Source of the DNA: Pseudomonas helmanticensis
GTDB taxonomy: Bacteria; Pseudomonadota; Gammaproteobacteria; Pseudomonadales; Pseudomonadaceae
DNA: 64,000 nucleotides
Reading direction: 5' to 3'
NCBI RefSeq assembly: GCF_900182985.1
Contig: NZ_FXUY01000001.1
Span: 3,410,001-3,474,000 of the forward strand
The notes below the pieces were generated by a model. It saw only the letters and a program-made list of their open reading frames with translations, did no database searches and was not told where the DNA came from. The position numbers and the translations under genes are program-made. Below, piece by piece: positions 1 to 12,044 of this stretch. Each line of letters opens with the position of its first letter. Within the stretch, counting starts at the first letter, position 1.

Positions 1-368
1 AGCGGCCCGAGCGTCGCGCGCACCAGAGGCCCGGCATAATCGAAGGACAGATCGAGACTGATCTTGCAGGCCTTCTCATTCAACACCTTGAACACCCAGA
101 CGCCGTGCAATTGATTGAATGGACCTTCTTCAAGGTTCATCTCGATCGACTGCCCCGGCACCAGCGTATTGCGTGTGACGAAGTGCTGGCTGAGGCCGCC
201 CTTCGCCACGCCGACGCTGGCGCGCATATGCTCCGGTGAGCTTTCCAGCACCTCGGCCGCCGAGCACCACGGCAGAAACTCCGGATAACGCGCCACATCG
301 TTGACGAGGTCATAGAGAAATTGCGCCGGGTACGGCAGCAGCGCTGATCGTTGAATATGTGTCGTCAT
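1..368 (-). CDS. ratA: RatA-type SRPBCC (START-like) protein, 3' end beyond window
   Basis: Reading the minus strand from the ATG at 366-368 gives an uninterrupted frame to the window edge. It starts MTTHIQRSALLPYPAQFLYD and contains DVARYPEFLPWCSAAEVLES, the conserved N-terminal signature of the RatA / Coq10-like SRPBCC family, and later NTLVPGQSIEMNLEEGPFNQ. RatA was described in E. coli as a ribosome-association toxin, while Coq10 relatives bind ubiquinone, so the cellular role is uncertain. About 122 codons are visible; the family is usually around 145 residues, so only the C-terminal helix is missing. Its position next to smpB and ssrA is the standard Pseudomonas arrangement and supports the call. 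Confidence 0.88.
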   Translation of the reverse strand, partial: MTTHIQRSALLPYPAQFLYDLVNDVARYPEFLPWCSAAEVLESSPEHMRASVGVAKGGLSQHFVTRNTLVPGQSIEMNLEEGPFNQLHGVWVFKVLNEKACKISLDLSFDYAGPLVRATLGP

Positions 369-375
369 GTAAGCG

Positions 376-1779
376 TTACTTCCAGAGCTGAGCGGCAAAC
401 ACTACAAGAATGCCGATAGGCGCCACGTAGCGCATCAAGAACAAAGACAGGGCAAACAGTGCCGGATTACGGATCGACAATTCGTCGCGCACCGCTTCAC
501 GCCCCATCACCCATCCGGCAAACAGCACGAAACACAGGCCACCGAGCGGCAACATGATCCGCGAGGTGAAGAAATCGATCACGCCAAAGAAGTCCAGACC
601 GCTCTTCGCTCCCCATTGGTAGAGGTGAAACATCCCGCCTTCGTTCACGAAAAATTTGGCTTCCTTCCAGATATTGAAGGAGAACACCGTGCCCAAACCG
701 ACGAACCAGCAAGTGAAAGCCAGCCAGAAAGTCACCCAGGCGCGGCTGACTTTGGTGCGTTCAACCAGATACGCCACCATCGGTTCGAGCAGGGAAATTG
801 CCGAACTCCATGCTGCAACGGCCACCAGAACGAAGAACACCACGCCCATCAACTGACCGAACGCGACGTTACCAAAGGCAAATGGCAGGCTGACGAACAT
901 CAGGCCCGGGCCTTCGCTCGGGTTGAGGCCCGCTGCGAATACGATCGGGAACAAGGCCAGGCCGGCGACCAGCGAAACGAAGGTATCCAGCAGCGCCACA
1001 CCGACAACGGTGCCGGACAGCGACGCGTTTTTCGGCATGTAGGCGCCGTAAATCATGATTGAACCGACGCCCACACTCAGCGAAAAGAATGCGTGTCCCA
1101 TTGCCGGCAGCAAGCCGTCGAGAACCTTTTCCGGGTGGAAGTCGAACATGAAGTGCACGCCCTCCATGAAATGTCCGGTGGTCATGCTGTAACCGAGCAA
1201 CACCAGAATCATCACGAACAGCAGCGGCATCATGATTCGCAAGCTGCGCTCAAGCCCTGCAACCACGCCTTTGGCGATCACGAAAGCCGATAACAGCATA
1301 AAAATCGTGTGCCAAAGTGTCAGGCGCCAAGGATTGGAGATGACATTCCCGAAGTACGCCCCGACCTGATCAGCCGTTACGCCCTGGAAATCCCCACGTC
1401 CCATGTCGATGATGTAATCCAGCGACCAGCCGCCGACCACGCTGTAGAAAGACAGGATCAGCAGCGCCGTGATCATCCCGGCAAACGCCCCCCACGACCA
1501 CTTGGGCGAATGCCCTGCCTCGATTGCCAGTACCTTCAAGGCGTTGGCCGGACTCTGCCGCGCACGCCGACCAATCAGGGTTTCGGCCAGCATTACCGGG
1601 ATACCGATCAAGGCAATGCATGCCAGAAACATCAGCACAAAGGCGCCGCCGCCGTAGACCCCGACCATGTACGGGAACTTCCAGATGCTGCCCAACCCCA
1701 CGGCCGAACCGGTCGCGGCGAATATGAAAACCCAGCGGCTAGCCCAACTGCCGTGGACAGAAACCTTGTCTGTCGACAT
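376..1779 (-). CDS. Sodium-dependent transporter, NSS (SNF/LeuT) family
   Basis: This 467-residue integral membrane protein has the hallmark first helix of the neurotransmitter:sodium symporter family: RWVFIFAATGSAVGLGSIWK followed by FPYMVGVYGGGAF, where the unwound GSAVGLG segment binds substrate and Na+. About eleven hydrophobic segments follow, as in bacterial NSS proteins. The family couples Na+ influx to uptake of amino acids or related solutes across the inner membrane; the substrate cannot be read from sequence. It lies 7 bp upstream of ratA on the same strand and is divergent from smpB. No signs of disruption. Confidence 0.9.
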   Translation of the reverse strand: MSTDKVSVHGSWASRWVFIFAATGSAVGLGSIWKFPYMVGVYGGGAFVLMFLACIALIGIPVMLAETLIGRRARQSPANALKVLAIEAGHSPKWSWGAFAGMITALLILSFYSVVGGWSLDYIIDMGRGDFQGVTADQVGAYFGNVISNPWRLTLWHTIFMLLSAFVIAKGVVAGLERSLRIMMPLLFVMILVLLGYSMTTGHFMEGVHFMFDFHPEKVLDGLLPAMGHAFFSLSVGVGSIMIYGAYMPKNASLSGTVVGVALLDTFVSLVAGLALFPIVFAAGLNPSEGPGLMFVSLPFAFGNVAFGQLMGVVFFVLVAVAAWSSAISLLEPMVAYLVERTKVSRAWVTFWLAFTCWFVGLGTVFSFNIWKEAKFFVNEGGMFHLYQWGAKSGLDFFGVIDFFTSRIMLPLGGLCFVLFAGWVMGREAVRDELSIRNPALFALSLFLMRYVAPIGILVVFAAQLWK

Positions 1780-1898
1780 CGTTTATCACGCCCAAGCGTT
1801 AGAAAAAGAGGCCGCATTGTCCGGGATTCACTCAACCTGCTCAAGCACGCAGCATCACCGTAGCCGACAGCCGTTTATCTCCATATAATGCCGCCCCT

Positions 1899-2381
1899 AT
1901 GGCTAAACAGAAGAAACACCCAACAGGGACCATCGCGCAGAACAAAAAGGCGCGACACGATTACTTCATCGAGCACAAGTTCGAGGCTGGTCTGGTCCTG
2001 GCCGGCTGGGAAGTAAAAAGTCTGCGGGCAAGCAAGCTACAGCTGGTCGACAGCTATGTCCTGCTCAAGGATGGCGAAGCGTGGCTGCTCGGTAGCCACA
2101 TCACGCCTCTGATGACCGCAAGCACCCACGTCATCGCTGACCCGGTGCGCACACGCAAACTGCTGCTCAACCGCCGCGAGCTGGAAAAGCTTGCAGCGAT
2201 GGTGCAGCAAAAGGGTTACGCCTGCGTCTGCCTGTCCTGGTACTGGAGCAAGCACATGGTCAAGTGCGAGATCGCTCTGGGCAAGGGCAAGAAGGAATAC
2301 GACAAGCGTGATACCGAGCGCGAGCGCGATGCCGGCCGTGAGCTGCAGCGCGCTGTGCGCAACAAGGGCAAGGAAGACTAG
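1899..2381 (+). CDS. smpB: SsrA-binding protein SmpB
   Basis: 160 residues, the usual length. The protein contains the OB-fold core ([20 protein letters not shown], then [13 protein letters not shown] and LLGSHITPL). It ends in the lysine/arginine-rich tail [11 protein letters not shown]...RNKGKED that becomes helical in the mRNA channel. SmpB binds the tRNA-like end of tmRNA and delivers it to stalled ribosomes for trans-translation. Its partner ssrA lies in this window at 11645-12033, about 9 kb away. Divergent from the NSS transporter gene. Confidence 0.97.
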   Translation: MAKQKKHPTGTIAQNKKARHDYFIEHKFEAGLVLAGWEVKSLRASKLQLVDSYVLLKDGEAWLLGSHITPLMTASTHVIADPVRTRKLLLNRRELEKLAAMVQQKGYACVCLSWYWSKHMVKCEIALGKGKKEYDKRDTERERDAGRELQRAVRNKGKED

Positions 2382-2398
2382 CCTTCCCCTTTGAAAGC

Positions 2399-2490
2399 AA
2401 AGATCGTCCGATCGCGGCCCGAGCCTTCGGCAGCTCCTACGCAGGAATTCGCATTTCCCTGTAGGAGCTGCCGCAGGCTGCGATCTTTTG
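2399..2490. repeat. Inverted REP pair (REPIN), GGAGCTGCCGCAGGCTGCGA family
   Basis: Two inverted copies of the same REP core lie between the convergent smpB and lldR genes: a shortened one ending CCTTCGGCAGCTCCTAC at about 2422-2440 and a complete one at 2460-2489. The left copy is degenerate (GATCGCGGCCCGAGCC). Confidence 0.85.
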
Positions 2491-2500
2491 CTTTAAAAAA

Positions 2501-3268
2501 TCACATCCCCTTGCGCCGCTCCGCCCGAGCCACGCGCTGAACCTCCTGCCGCACTTCTTCCAGCACTTCCTGCACATACAGGATATGTCGGCTGGAAACC
2601 TCCCGAGCTTGCTCCGCACGACCTTCGATAATCGCCAGATACAATTCCCGATGCTGAGTGATGAGCATGTCGCGGGTTTCCGTGCGCTGCTTGTACATGC
2701 CGCCAATGTTGGTCACAACGTTACGCTTGAGCAAATCGAACAAGCCACGAATGGTGTGCAGCAACACCGCGTTATGACTGGCTTCGGCAATCGCCAAGTG
2801 AAATTTCGCATCCGCCGCGCCCTCCTCCGCCCGACTGACTTCGTCGTGGCGCGAATAGCAGTCCTGCAACTCTGCGAACGCAGCGGACAGCCTTTCACGA
2901 TCAACATCGGTTGCGCGTAATGCCGCGTAATAGGCACACGATGCCTCCAGAGTGTGCCGAAACTCGAGCAAGTCGCGCTGTGCTTCAGGATTGCTTTCGA
3001 GCAACTGCAGCAGCGGATCGCTGAACGTCGAACCGAGGCTTTCCACAACATAGTTGCCGCCACCCTGACGGCTGACCAACAAGCCCTTGGCTGCCAGTTT
3101 CTGGATCGCTTCGCGCAGCGACGGACGTGATACGCCAAATTGCTCAGCCAGCGCGCGCTCCGCCGGCAGCCGTTCGCCGGACTTCAGCGTGCCCTCGAGG
3201 ATCATCCCCTCGAGTCGCTCGACAATATCGTCAGACAAACGGCGCTGACGTATCTGATCAAACCCCAT
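2501..3268 (-). CDS. lldR: Lactate-responsive GntR/FadR-type regulator LldR
   Basis: 255 residues. The N-terminal winged helix (residues 1-75: SGERLPAERALAEQFGVSRP, SLREAIQKLAAKGLL, SRQGGGNYVVES) is of the GntR type, and residues ~90-235 form an all-helical FCD effector domain. Members of this FadR subfamily beside lldP repress lactate genes and release DNA when lactate binds. The gene is divergent from lldP, with a perfect 7-3-7 palindrome (3463-3479) in the shared intergenic region of the type bound by PdhR/LldR proteins. The start is the ATG at 3266-3268. Regulation of both lldP-lut-dld and itself is inferred from layout. Confidence 0.88.
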   Translation of the reverse strand: MGFDQIRQRRLSDDIVERLEGMILEGTLKSGERLPAERALAEQFGVSRPSLREAIQKLAAKGLLVSRQGGGNYVVESLGSTFSDPLLQLLESNPEAQRDLLEFRHTLEASCAYYAALRATDVDRERLSAAFAELQDCYSRHDEVSRAEEGAADAKFHLAIAEASHNAVLLHTIRGLFDLLKRNVVTNIGGMYKQRTETRDMLITQHRELYLAIIEGRAEQAREVSSRHILYVQEVLEEVRQEVQRVARAERRKGM

Positions 3269-3415
3269 AACTCATTTCTCCACGATCCCGACCGCTCGCC
3301 GGGCTCTCTATTCTGGCCTATCGGCGCCTTGCCGACACCTACCAGACGCCACTTGCCGAAACCGGATCAGATGCGATCTGCACCGCTGATACGACAAAAG
3401 TTTCAGGGCGACAAA

Positions 3416-3445
3416 TTGACACACCGACATCAAGGCTTTTACCCT
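3416..3445 (+). promoter_or_regulatory. Candidate sigma70 promoter for lldP
   Basis: TTGACA at 3416-3421 is a perfect -35 hexamer. With an 18-bp spacer the -10 would be TACCCT (3440-3445), a weak match. The LldR-type palindrome lies just downstream, where a bound repressor would block initiation. The -10 assignment is tentative. Confidence 0.4.
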
Positions 3446-3462
3446 AGCCAACAGCGCTTGTA

Positions 3463-3479
3463 AATTGGTCTTACCAATT
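3463..3479. promoter_or_regulatory. LldR operator, perfect inverted repeat AATTGGT-CTT-ACCAATT
   Basis: The sequence AATTGGTCTTACCAATT is a perfect 7-bp inverted repeat with a 3-bp centre. This spacing and the TTGGT/ACCAA half-sites match the known PdhR and LldR operators of the GntR/FadR subfamily. It sits between lldR and lldP, 50 bp before the lldP start. Confidence 0.78.
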
Positions 3480-3530
3480 AACCAAGAACGCTGACAGTGC
3501 CTGACCAACAACAATTAGGGGCCACCCCAT

Positions 3531-5225
3531 ATGCAAACCTGGCAACAGCTCTACAGCCCGCTCGGCAGTCTCGGCGTGTCCGCACTCGCGGCCGTCATCC
3601 CCATCGTGTTCTTCTTTCTCGCGCTGGCGGTGTTCCGCCTCAAAGGCCATGTGGCCGGCAGCATCACTCTCGCGCTGTCGATTGCCGTGGCGATCTTCGC
3701 GTTCCAGATGCCAATGGATATGGCCTTCGCCGCCGCCGGTTATGGTTTCGCCTACGGTCTGTGGCCGATTGCCTGGATCATTGTCGCGGCGGTATTCCTC
3801 TACAAACTGACCGTCAAAAGTGGTCAGTTCGAGGTCATTCGCAGTTCAGTGTTATCGATTACTGACGACCAGCGCCTGCAGGTGCTGCTGATCGGTTTCT
3901 GCTTCGGCGCGTTCCTCGAAGGTGCTGCCGGTTTCGGCGCGCCCGTGGCGATTACTGCCGCACTTCTTGTCGGGCTGGGTTTCAACCCGCTGTACGCCGC
4001 CGGCCTGTGCCTGATCGCCAACACCGCACCGGTGGCGTTCGGCGCACTGGGGATTCCGATCATCGTTGCCGGCCAAGTCACCGGCATCGATGCGTTCAAA
4101 ATCGGCGCCATGACCGGTCGGCAACTGCCGTTGCTCTCGCTGTTCGTGCCGTTCTGGCTGGTGTTCATGATGGATGGCCTTCGCGGCGTGCGTGAAACCT
4201 GGCCCGCTGCACTGGTGGCCGGCCTGAGCTTCGCCGTCACCCAATATTTCACTTCGAACTTCATTGGCCCAGAGCTGCCGGACATCACCTCGGCCTTGGC
4301 CAGCCTGATTTCCCTGACCCTGTTCCTCAAGGTTTGGCAACCTAAACGCACCGCAGGCGCGCAAATCGCTGGCGCCACATCCAGCGCCGCGATCACCGCC
4401 AGCGCCGGTGGTTTCGGTCAGAAACGCACAACCGTAGCTTCGCCTTACAGCCTCGGAGAAATTTTCAAAGCGTGGTCACCGTTCCTGATCCTCACCGTAC
4501 TGGTGACCATCTGGACGCTGAAGCCTTTCAAAGCGATGTTCGCCGCCGGCGGTTCGATGTACAGCTGGGTGTTCAACTTCGCGATTCCGCACCTTGATCA
4601 GCTGGTGATCAAAACCGCACCGATCGTGGCCACCCCGACGGCCATTCCGGCAGTGTTCAAACTCGATCCGATTTCCGCGACCGGCACGGCGATTTTCTTC
4701 TCCGCGCTGATCTCGATGCTGGTGCTGAAGATCAATTTCAAAACTGGTCTTACCACTTTGAAAGAGACCTTCTACGAACTGCGCTGGCCAATTCTGTCGA
4801 TCGGCATGGTGCTGGCGTTCGCCTTCGTCACCAACTATTCCGGCATGTCTTCGACCATGGCGTTGGTATTGGCGGCGACGGGCGCTGCTTTCCCGTTTTT
4901 CTCGCCGTTCCTCGGCTGGCTGGGCGTGTTCCTCACCGGCTCGGATACTTCGTCCAATGCCCTGTTCAGTTCACTGCAAGCGACCACCGCACACCAGATC
5001 GGCGTCAACGACACCCTGCTGGTGGCGGCGAACACCAGCGGCGGCGTGACCGGCAAAATGATCTCGCCACAATCGATCGCCGTGGCCTGCGCCGCGACCG
5101 GTTTGGTGGGCAAGGAATCGGATCTGTTCCGCTTCACCCTTAAGCACAGCCTATTCTTTGCAACGATTGTCGGTCTGATCACCCTGGCTCAGGCCTACTG
5201 GTTCACCGGCATGCTGGTGCACTAA
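3531..5225 (+). CDS. lldP: L-lactate permease LldP (LctP family)
   Basis: 564 residues with about 13 hydrophobic segments, typical of LctP permeases, which import L- and D-lactate (and glycolate) with protons across the inner membrane. Recognisable family stretches include [54 protein letters not shown] and [20 protein letters not shown]. The start ATG at 3531 is preceded by AGGGG. It is the first gene of a lldP-lutA-lutB-lutC-dld array under the LldR-type operator. A 160-bp structured gap separates it from lutA. Confidence 0.95.
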   Translation: MQTWQQLYSPLGSLGVSALAAVIPIVFFFLALAVFRLKGHVAGSITLALSIAVAIFAFQMPMDMAFAAAGYGFAYGLWPIAWIIVAAVFLYKLTVKSGQFEVIRSSVLSITDDQRLQVLLIGFCFGAFLEGAAGFGAPVAITAALLVGLGFNPLYAAGLCLIANTAPVAFGALGIPIIVAGQVTGIDAFKIGAMTGRQLPLLSLFVPFWLVFMMDGLRGVRETWPAALVAGLSFAVTQYFTSNFIGPELPDITSALASLISLTLFLKVWQPKRTAGAQIAGATSSAAITASAGGFGQKRTTVASPYSLGEIFKAWSPFLILTVLVTIWTLKPFKAMFAAGGSMYSWVFNFAIPHLDQLVIKTAPIVATPTAIPAVFKLDPISATGTAIFFSALISMLVLKINFKTGLTTLKETFYELRWPILSIGMVLAFAFVTNYSGMSSTMALVLAATGAAFPFFSPFLGWLGVFLTGSDTSSNALFSSLQATTAHQIGVNDTLLVAANTSGGVTGKMISPQSIAVACAATGLVGKESDLFRFTLKHSLFFATIVGLITLAQAYWFTGMLVH

Positions 5226-5261
5226 ACCAATAAAAATCCTACAAGAAGCATGGAAAAAACC

Positions 5262-5346
5262 GACGCCGGTTCGTGATGCCGGCGTCAGCAATTCACCACC
5301 CGGTCTGTAAGGCTGCTGAAAGCAACATTCTCTATATTCAGCAGCC
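5262..5346 (+). other. Two consecutive hairpins between lldP and lutA
   Basis: GACGCCGG (5262-5269) pairs perfectly with CCGGCGTC (5279-5286). GGCTGCTGAA (5311-5320) pairs perfectly with TTCAGCAGCC (5337-5346) over a 16-nt loop. Neither is followed by a T-tract on the + strand, so they look more like mRNA-processing or stability elements than full terminators. They may set different levels of permease and dehydrogenase mRNA. Confidence 0.5.
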
Positions 5347-5386
5347 GCAACAGACGGATAACCGGGACCACCCGGAGACACGCCTG

Positions 5387-6211
5387 ATGAGCGAGCTTTT
5401 TTACAACGCTGTGCCGAACGCGACCCGCGTGGCACCGCCACTGCCCGAACCTCGGCAATACCCCAGCGAAAAACCCTCGCGGGTCTATCTGTTCGGGACG
5501 TGCGTGGTTGACCTGTTCTACCCCGAAGCCGGGATGGACGCGATCCACTTGCTGGAGCGCGAAGGGATTCGGGTCGAGTACCCGCAAGGGCAAAGCTGCT
5601 GCGGCCAACCCGCCTACACCTCGGGTTACACCGAGCAGGCGCGGACGGTGGCGCGCTCGCAACTGGCGCTGTTTGCCGGCGATTATCCGGTGGTGGTGCC
5701 GTCGGGTTCCTGCGCCGGCATGCTGCGCGAGCATTACGCCGACTTGTTCAAGGACGAGCCGCAAATACTGAAACAGGTTCAGGCCCTCGCGGCCCGCACC
5801 TATGAACTGGCCGAGTTCCTGTTGTTTGTCTGCAAGGTGCAGCTCAAGGACAGCGGCGAACCGGTCAAAGTCGCGCTGCACACTTCGTGTTCGGCACGCC
5901 GCGAAATGAACACCCACCTGCACGGCCGCGAGTTGTTGGCGCAGTTGAGCAACGTGGAACGGGTCAATCATGACCACGAAAGCGAATGCTGTGGCTTCGG
6001 CGGAACATTCAGCGTCCGCATGCCAGACATTTCCGGCGCGATGGTGGCTGACAAGACCCAAGCGTTGAAGGATTCCGGCGCACATAAGGTGTTGAGCGCC
6101 GACTGTGGCTGTTTGATGAACATCAACGGCGCATTGGAGAAACAAAAAGAAACGCTGCGCGGGCAACATCTCGCCAGCTTTCTGTGGCAACGAACCGGGG
6201 GTGCGCAATGA
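5387..6211 (+). CDS. lutA: L-lactate oxidation complex subunit LutA (Fe-S, CCG-domain protein)
   Basis: 274 residues from the ATG at 5387 (start chosen for the upstream GGAG at 5374-5377 and because the protein then begins MSELFYNAVPNATRV). Two cysteine-rich CCG motifs are visible: SCCGQPAYTSGYTEQA and ECCGFGGTFSVRMPDIS. Such motifs bind Fe-S or act in heterodisulfide-reductase-like chemistry. LutA (YkgE/LldE) works with LutB and LutC to oxidise L-lactate to pyruvate in the cytoplasm or at the membrane. The stop overlaps the lutB start (ATGA), so the proteins are translationally coupled. There is a 17-40 residue extension before the usual VYLFGTCVVD start of the family. Confidence 0.93.
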   Translation: MSELFYNAVPNATRVAPPLPEPRQYPSEKPSRVYLFGTCVVDLFYPEAGMDAIHLLEREGIRVEYPQGQSCCGQPAYTSGYTEQARTVARSQLALFAGDYPVVVPSGSCAGMLREHYADLFKDEPQILKQVQALAARTYELAEFLLFVCKVQLKDSGEPVKVALHTSCSARREMNTHLHGRELLAQLSNVERVNHDHESECCGFGGTFSVRMPDISGAMVADKTQALKDSGAHKVLSADCGCLMNINGALEKQKETLRGQHLASFLWQRTGGAQ

Positions 6212-7662
6212 GCACTTCCGCGATTATTCCTACGGTCGCCGTAGAAGAAGATTTCCGCACCCGGGCGCACAACGCCCTCGGTGATCAGCAACTGCGGAAC
6301 AACTTCCGCACTGCGATGGATTCACTGATGACCAAGCGGGCAGCGGCTTTCAGCGATGCCCACGAAAGAGAACATTTGCGCGCACTGGGCAATTCGATCA
6401 AAGCCCGCGCGCTCTCCAAGTTGCCCGACCTGCTCGAGCAACTGGAACAGAACCTGACCCGCAACGGTGTGACAGTGCACTGGGCGGAAACGGTGGACGA
6501 GGCCAATGGCATCGTCTTATCGATCATCCGTGCTCACGAGGCGCGGCAAGTGATCAAGGGCAAATCGATGGTCAGCGAAGAGATGGAGATGAACCATTTC
6601 CTCGAGGCTCAAGGCATTGAATGTCTGGAGTCCGATATGGGGGAGTACATCGTCCAGCTCGACCACGAGAAGCCTTCACACATCATTATGCCGGCGATCC
6701 ACAAGAATGCCGGTCAGGTCGCGTCCTTGTTCCACGACAAACTTGGCGTGGAATACACCAAGGACGTTGACCAACTCATTCAGATCGGTCGCAGAGTCCT
6801 GCGGCAGAAATTCTTCGAAGCGGACATCGGCGTCTCCGGCGTCAACTTCGCCGTCGCTGAAACCGGCACCCTGCTGCTGGTGGAAAACGAAGGCAACGGC
6901 CGCATGACCACCACCGTGCCGCCGGTGCACATCGCCGTCACCGGCATCGAAAAGGTTGTCGAAAATCTCCGCGACGTGGTGCCGTTGTTGTCACTGTTGA
7001 CCCGCTCGGCGCTGGGCATTCCGATCACCACTTACGTCAACATGATCTCCGGCCCGCGCAAGGAGCATGAACTCGACGGCCCGCAGGAAGTGCATCTGGT
7101 CCTGCTCGACAACGGTCGCAGCCAGGCTTTCGCCGACAGTGAATTGCGCCAGACCTTGAACTGCATCCGCTGCGGCGCCTGCATGAATCATTGCCCGGTC
7201 TACACCCGCGTCGGCGGTCACACCTATGGCGAGGTGTATCCCGGGCCGATCGGCAAGATCATCACCCCGCACATGGTCGGTCTGGCGAAAGTCCCCGATC
7301 ACCCGAGTGCGTCTTCGCTGTGCGGCGCCTGCGGAGAAGTGTGTCCGGTAAAAATTCCTATCCCGGCGATCCTGCGGCGCCTGCGCGAAGAAAATGTCAA
7401 AGCCCCGGACAGCCCACACCGAGTGATGCGCGGTCAGGGCAGCAAATATTCGCGCAAGGAACGCTTTATCTGGAACGCTTGGGCGAAACTCAACAGTTCG
7501 CCAACCTTGTATCGATTGTTCGGTTTCTTCGCCACGCGCCTGCGAGCACTGACCCCGAGCAACGTCGGCCCGTGGACACAAAATCACAGCGCGCCGAAAC
7601 CCGCCGCTCGCTCACTGCACGACATGGCCCGCGAGCATCTGGCCAAACAGGGAGACCGCTGA
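6208..7662 (+). CDS. lutB: L-lactate oxidation complex subunit LutB (Fe-S, LUD domain)
   Basis: 484 residues from the ATG at 6208, which overlaps the lutA stop. The N-terminal two-thirds is the LUD (lactate utilisation, DUF162) domain, with NFAVAETGTLLLVENEGNGR. The C-terminal part carries two 4Fe-4S ferredoxin motifs, CIRCGACMNHCPVY and CGACGEVCPVKIPI. It is the electron-transfer subunit of the LutABC L-lactate dehydrogenase. Length and domain order are normal. It overlaps lutC by one base (TGATG). Confidence 0.95.
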   Translation: MSTSAIIPTVAVEEDFRTRAHNALGDQQLRNNFRTAMDSLMTKRAAAFSDAHEREHLRALGNSIKARALSKLPDLLEQLEQNLTRNGVTVHWAETVDEANGIVLSIIRAHEARQVIKGKSMVSEEMEMNHFLEAQGIECLESDMGEYIVQLDHEKPSHIIMPAIHKNAGQVASLFHDKLGVEYTKDVDQLIQIGRRVLRQKFFEADIGVSGVNFAVAETGTLLLVENEGNGRMTTTVPPVHIAVTGIEKVVENLRDVVPLLSLLTRSALGIPITTYVNMISGPRKEHELDGPQEVHLVLLDNGRSQAFADSELRQTLNCIRCGACMNHCPVYTRVGGHTYGEVYPGPIGKIITPHMVGLAKVPDHPSASSLCGACGEVCPVKIPIPAILRRLREENVKAPDSPHRVMRGQGSKYSRKERFIWNAWAKLNSSPTLYRLFGFFATRLRALTPSNVGPWTQNHSAPKPAARSLHDMAREHLAKQGDR

Positions 7663-8329
7663 TGAGCGCCAAGCAAAATATCCTCGGCAAGCTGCGGAAA
7701 AGTCTGACGGGCACTACACCGATTGCCGACGACTTTGATGTCGATCTGCTGACGCAGCCTTACACCTACACTGCCGAACAGCGCATTCCGCAACTGCGCA
7801 AACTGATGGAAGCGGTGCACACCGAAATCCACATGACCTCAGACGCGGAATGGCCGGCGCTGCTCGAGCAACTGCTGCACGACCGTCAATTGCCGAGCCT
7901 GCTGATCGCGCCGACTACAGCGCATGGGCAACGCATCACACAGCATTGGGCGAACAATCCTGATCTGCCTGCACTGAAATCCTACGACCGGCCGATGGAA
8001 GAGTGGAAAGCCGAGCTATTCGACGACACCCCGGCCAGCCTCACCGGCACCCTCGGCGCGATTGCCGCCACCGGCAGCCTGATCATGTGGCCAACCCGCG
8101 AAGAACCGCGCTTGATGAGCCTGGTACCGCCGGTGCATTTCGCCCTGCTCAAAGCCAGCGAAATCCGCGACAACTTCTATCAGGTGCAACATGAATTCAA
8201 TTGGGCGCAAGGCATGCCGACCAACGCACTGCTGGTCTCCGGTCCGTCGAAAACCGCCGACATCGAGCAAGTGCTGGCGTACGGCGCGCACGGCCCGAAA
8301 GACCTGGTGGTTCTGATCCTGGAGGACCA

Positions 8330-8333
<4 letters not shown>
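7662..8333 (+). CDS. lutC: L-lactate oxidation complex subunit LutC (LUD domain)
   Basis: 223 residues, starting MSAKQNILGKLRKSLTG at 7662, where the ATG overlaps the lutB stop. It is a stand-alone LUD domain (GTLGAIAATGSLIMWPTREE, SLVPPVHFALLKASEI, ALLVSGPSKTADIEQVL) as in B. subtilis LutC/YvbY. It is the third essential component of the non-flavin L-lactate dehydrogenase. Its stop overlaps the dld start (ATGA). No FMN-type lldD gene is present in the cluster, so LutABC is presumably the L-lactate enzyme here. Confidence 0.94.
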
Positions 8334-11140
<2,807 letters not shown>

Positions 11141-11181
11141 AGAAAAATAGAACCCTTGCGCGCGACTGTAGTCCACAGAAT

Positions 11182-11203
11182 AACCCCGAAGCATCGGGGT
11201 TTT
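11182..11203 (+). terminator. Intrinsic terminator after dld
   Basis: AACCCCGA and TCGGGGTT form a perfect 8-bp stem with a 4-nt AGCA loop, followed by TTTTCC. It lies 40 bp after the dld stop and closes the lactate operon. Confidence 0.8.
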
Positions 11204-11269
11204 CCTTCCATACGGTTGCCCGTCCTGACGGCCAGCGAAGTCTGGATCCCTCAGTTCAAGGAGATACAC

Positions 11270-11548
11270 ATGAAACGTTCTGTACTGTTAGGTCTGTTCG
11301 TTACTGCCTCGATGCTGGCTTCCACTTCGTTCGCCGCAGACAAGCCTGCCGACCTCTGCGATGCCAATATTCAGACCATCGACAATGCCAAGGGGCAGCT
11401 GTCAGCGAACCCGGAACTGACCCAGCGCGCTGAAACCAGTGTGGCCAAGGCCAAGGCGCTGAAGGCTCAAGGCAAAATCGACGACTGCATTGCAGAAACC
11501 TCGCAAACCATCGTCGAACTGCGCAAGTCCACCGGTACCAACAACTGA
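11270..11548 (+). CDS. Small secreted protein with signal peptide
   Basis: 92 residues from the ATG at 11270, preceded by AAGGAGATACAC (a strong ribosome binding site). The first ~22 residues (MKRSVLLGLFVTASMLASTS then FAA) are a Sec signal peptide with an AXA-like cleavage site. The mature ~70 residues are mostly helical and polar (NPELTQRAETSVAKAKALKA, QGKIDDCIAETSQTIVEL) with two cysteines that could pair in the periplasm. I recognise no named family; it is of a kind common in Pseudomonas. It is flanked by terminators and so is a monocistronic unit. Confidence 0.8.
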   Translation: MKRSVLLGLFVTASMLASTSFAADKPADLCDANIQTIDNAKGQLSANPELTQRAETSVAKAKALKAQGKIDDCIAETSQTIVELRKSTGTNN

Positions 11549-11558
11549 TCAGCGTCGC

Positions 11559-11580
11559 GGCCAACCTTCGGGTTGGCCTT
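11559..11580 (+). terminator. Intrinsic terminator after the 92-aa gene
   Basis: GGCCAACC-TTCG-GGTTGGCC, a perfect 8-bp stem with a stable UUCG tetraloop. It is followed by TTGTGGG, so the U-tract is poor. Confidence 0.65.
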
Positions 11581-11644
11581 GTGGGCTGATTGGCGTACAC
11601 TGCGCAGGCTTGTTGCTCAAACAGCTGTACTGAGCAATGAGTTC

Positions 11645-12033
11645 GGGGCCGTTTAGGATTCGACGCCGGTTGCGAAACTCTAGGTGCATGCCGACTTGGT
11701 AACAGAAGTCGTAAATCCACTGTTGCAACTACTTATAGTTGCCAATGACGACCAATACGGTGTTGCTCTCGCTGCTTAATTGCAGCTGACAATGCTCCTG
11801 GTACCTTCGGGTCCAGCAATCATCAGGGGATGTCTGTAAACCCAAAATGATTGTCATATAGAACAGAATCGCCGTGCAGTACGTTGTGGACGAAGCGGCT
11901 AAAACTTACACAACTCGCCCAAAGCACCCTGCCCTTCGGGTCGCTGAGGGTTAACTTAATAGAAACGGCTACGCATGTAGTACCGACAGCGGAGTACTGG
12001 CGGACGGGGGTTCAAATCCCCCCGGCTCCACCA
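11645..12033 (+). ncRNA. ssrA: Transfer-messenger RNA (tmRNA, SsrA)
   Basis: The RNA begins GGGGCCGTTTAGGATTCGAC and ends with the tRNA-like acceptor, T-arm and CCA: GGTTCAAATCC...CGGCTCCACCA. The 5' GGGGCCG pairs with the 3' CGGCTCC. The tag reading frame starts at GCC (11741) and stops at TAA (11777-11779), encoding ANDDQYGVALAA, which has the family ending ALAA. tmRNA with SmpB rescues stalled ribosomes and tags incomplete proteins for proteolysis. The 3' end is the attachment site of the island that follows; the gene is intact, so the island restores it. Confidence 0.97.
12010..12033 (+). repeat. attL core: 3' end of ssrA
   Basis: The T-arm and acceptor end of ssrA directly precede a tyrosine integrase gene in the usual orientation, so this segment is the island's left attachment core. 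A decayed copy is seen at 33665-33687. Confidence 0.65.
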
Positions 12034-12044
12034 CTTCAACATCT

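Noticed and set aside
5273..5386. Longer start for LutA at 5273
   Set aside because: The extra residues would be encoded by the hairpin region; the ATG at 5387 has GGAG upstream and gives a family-like N-terminus.
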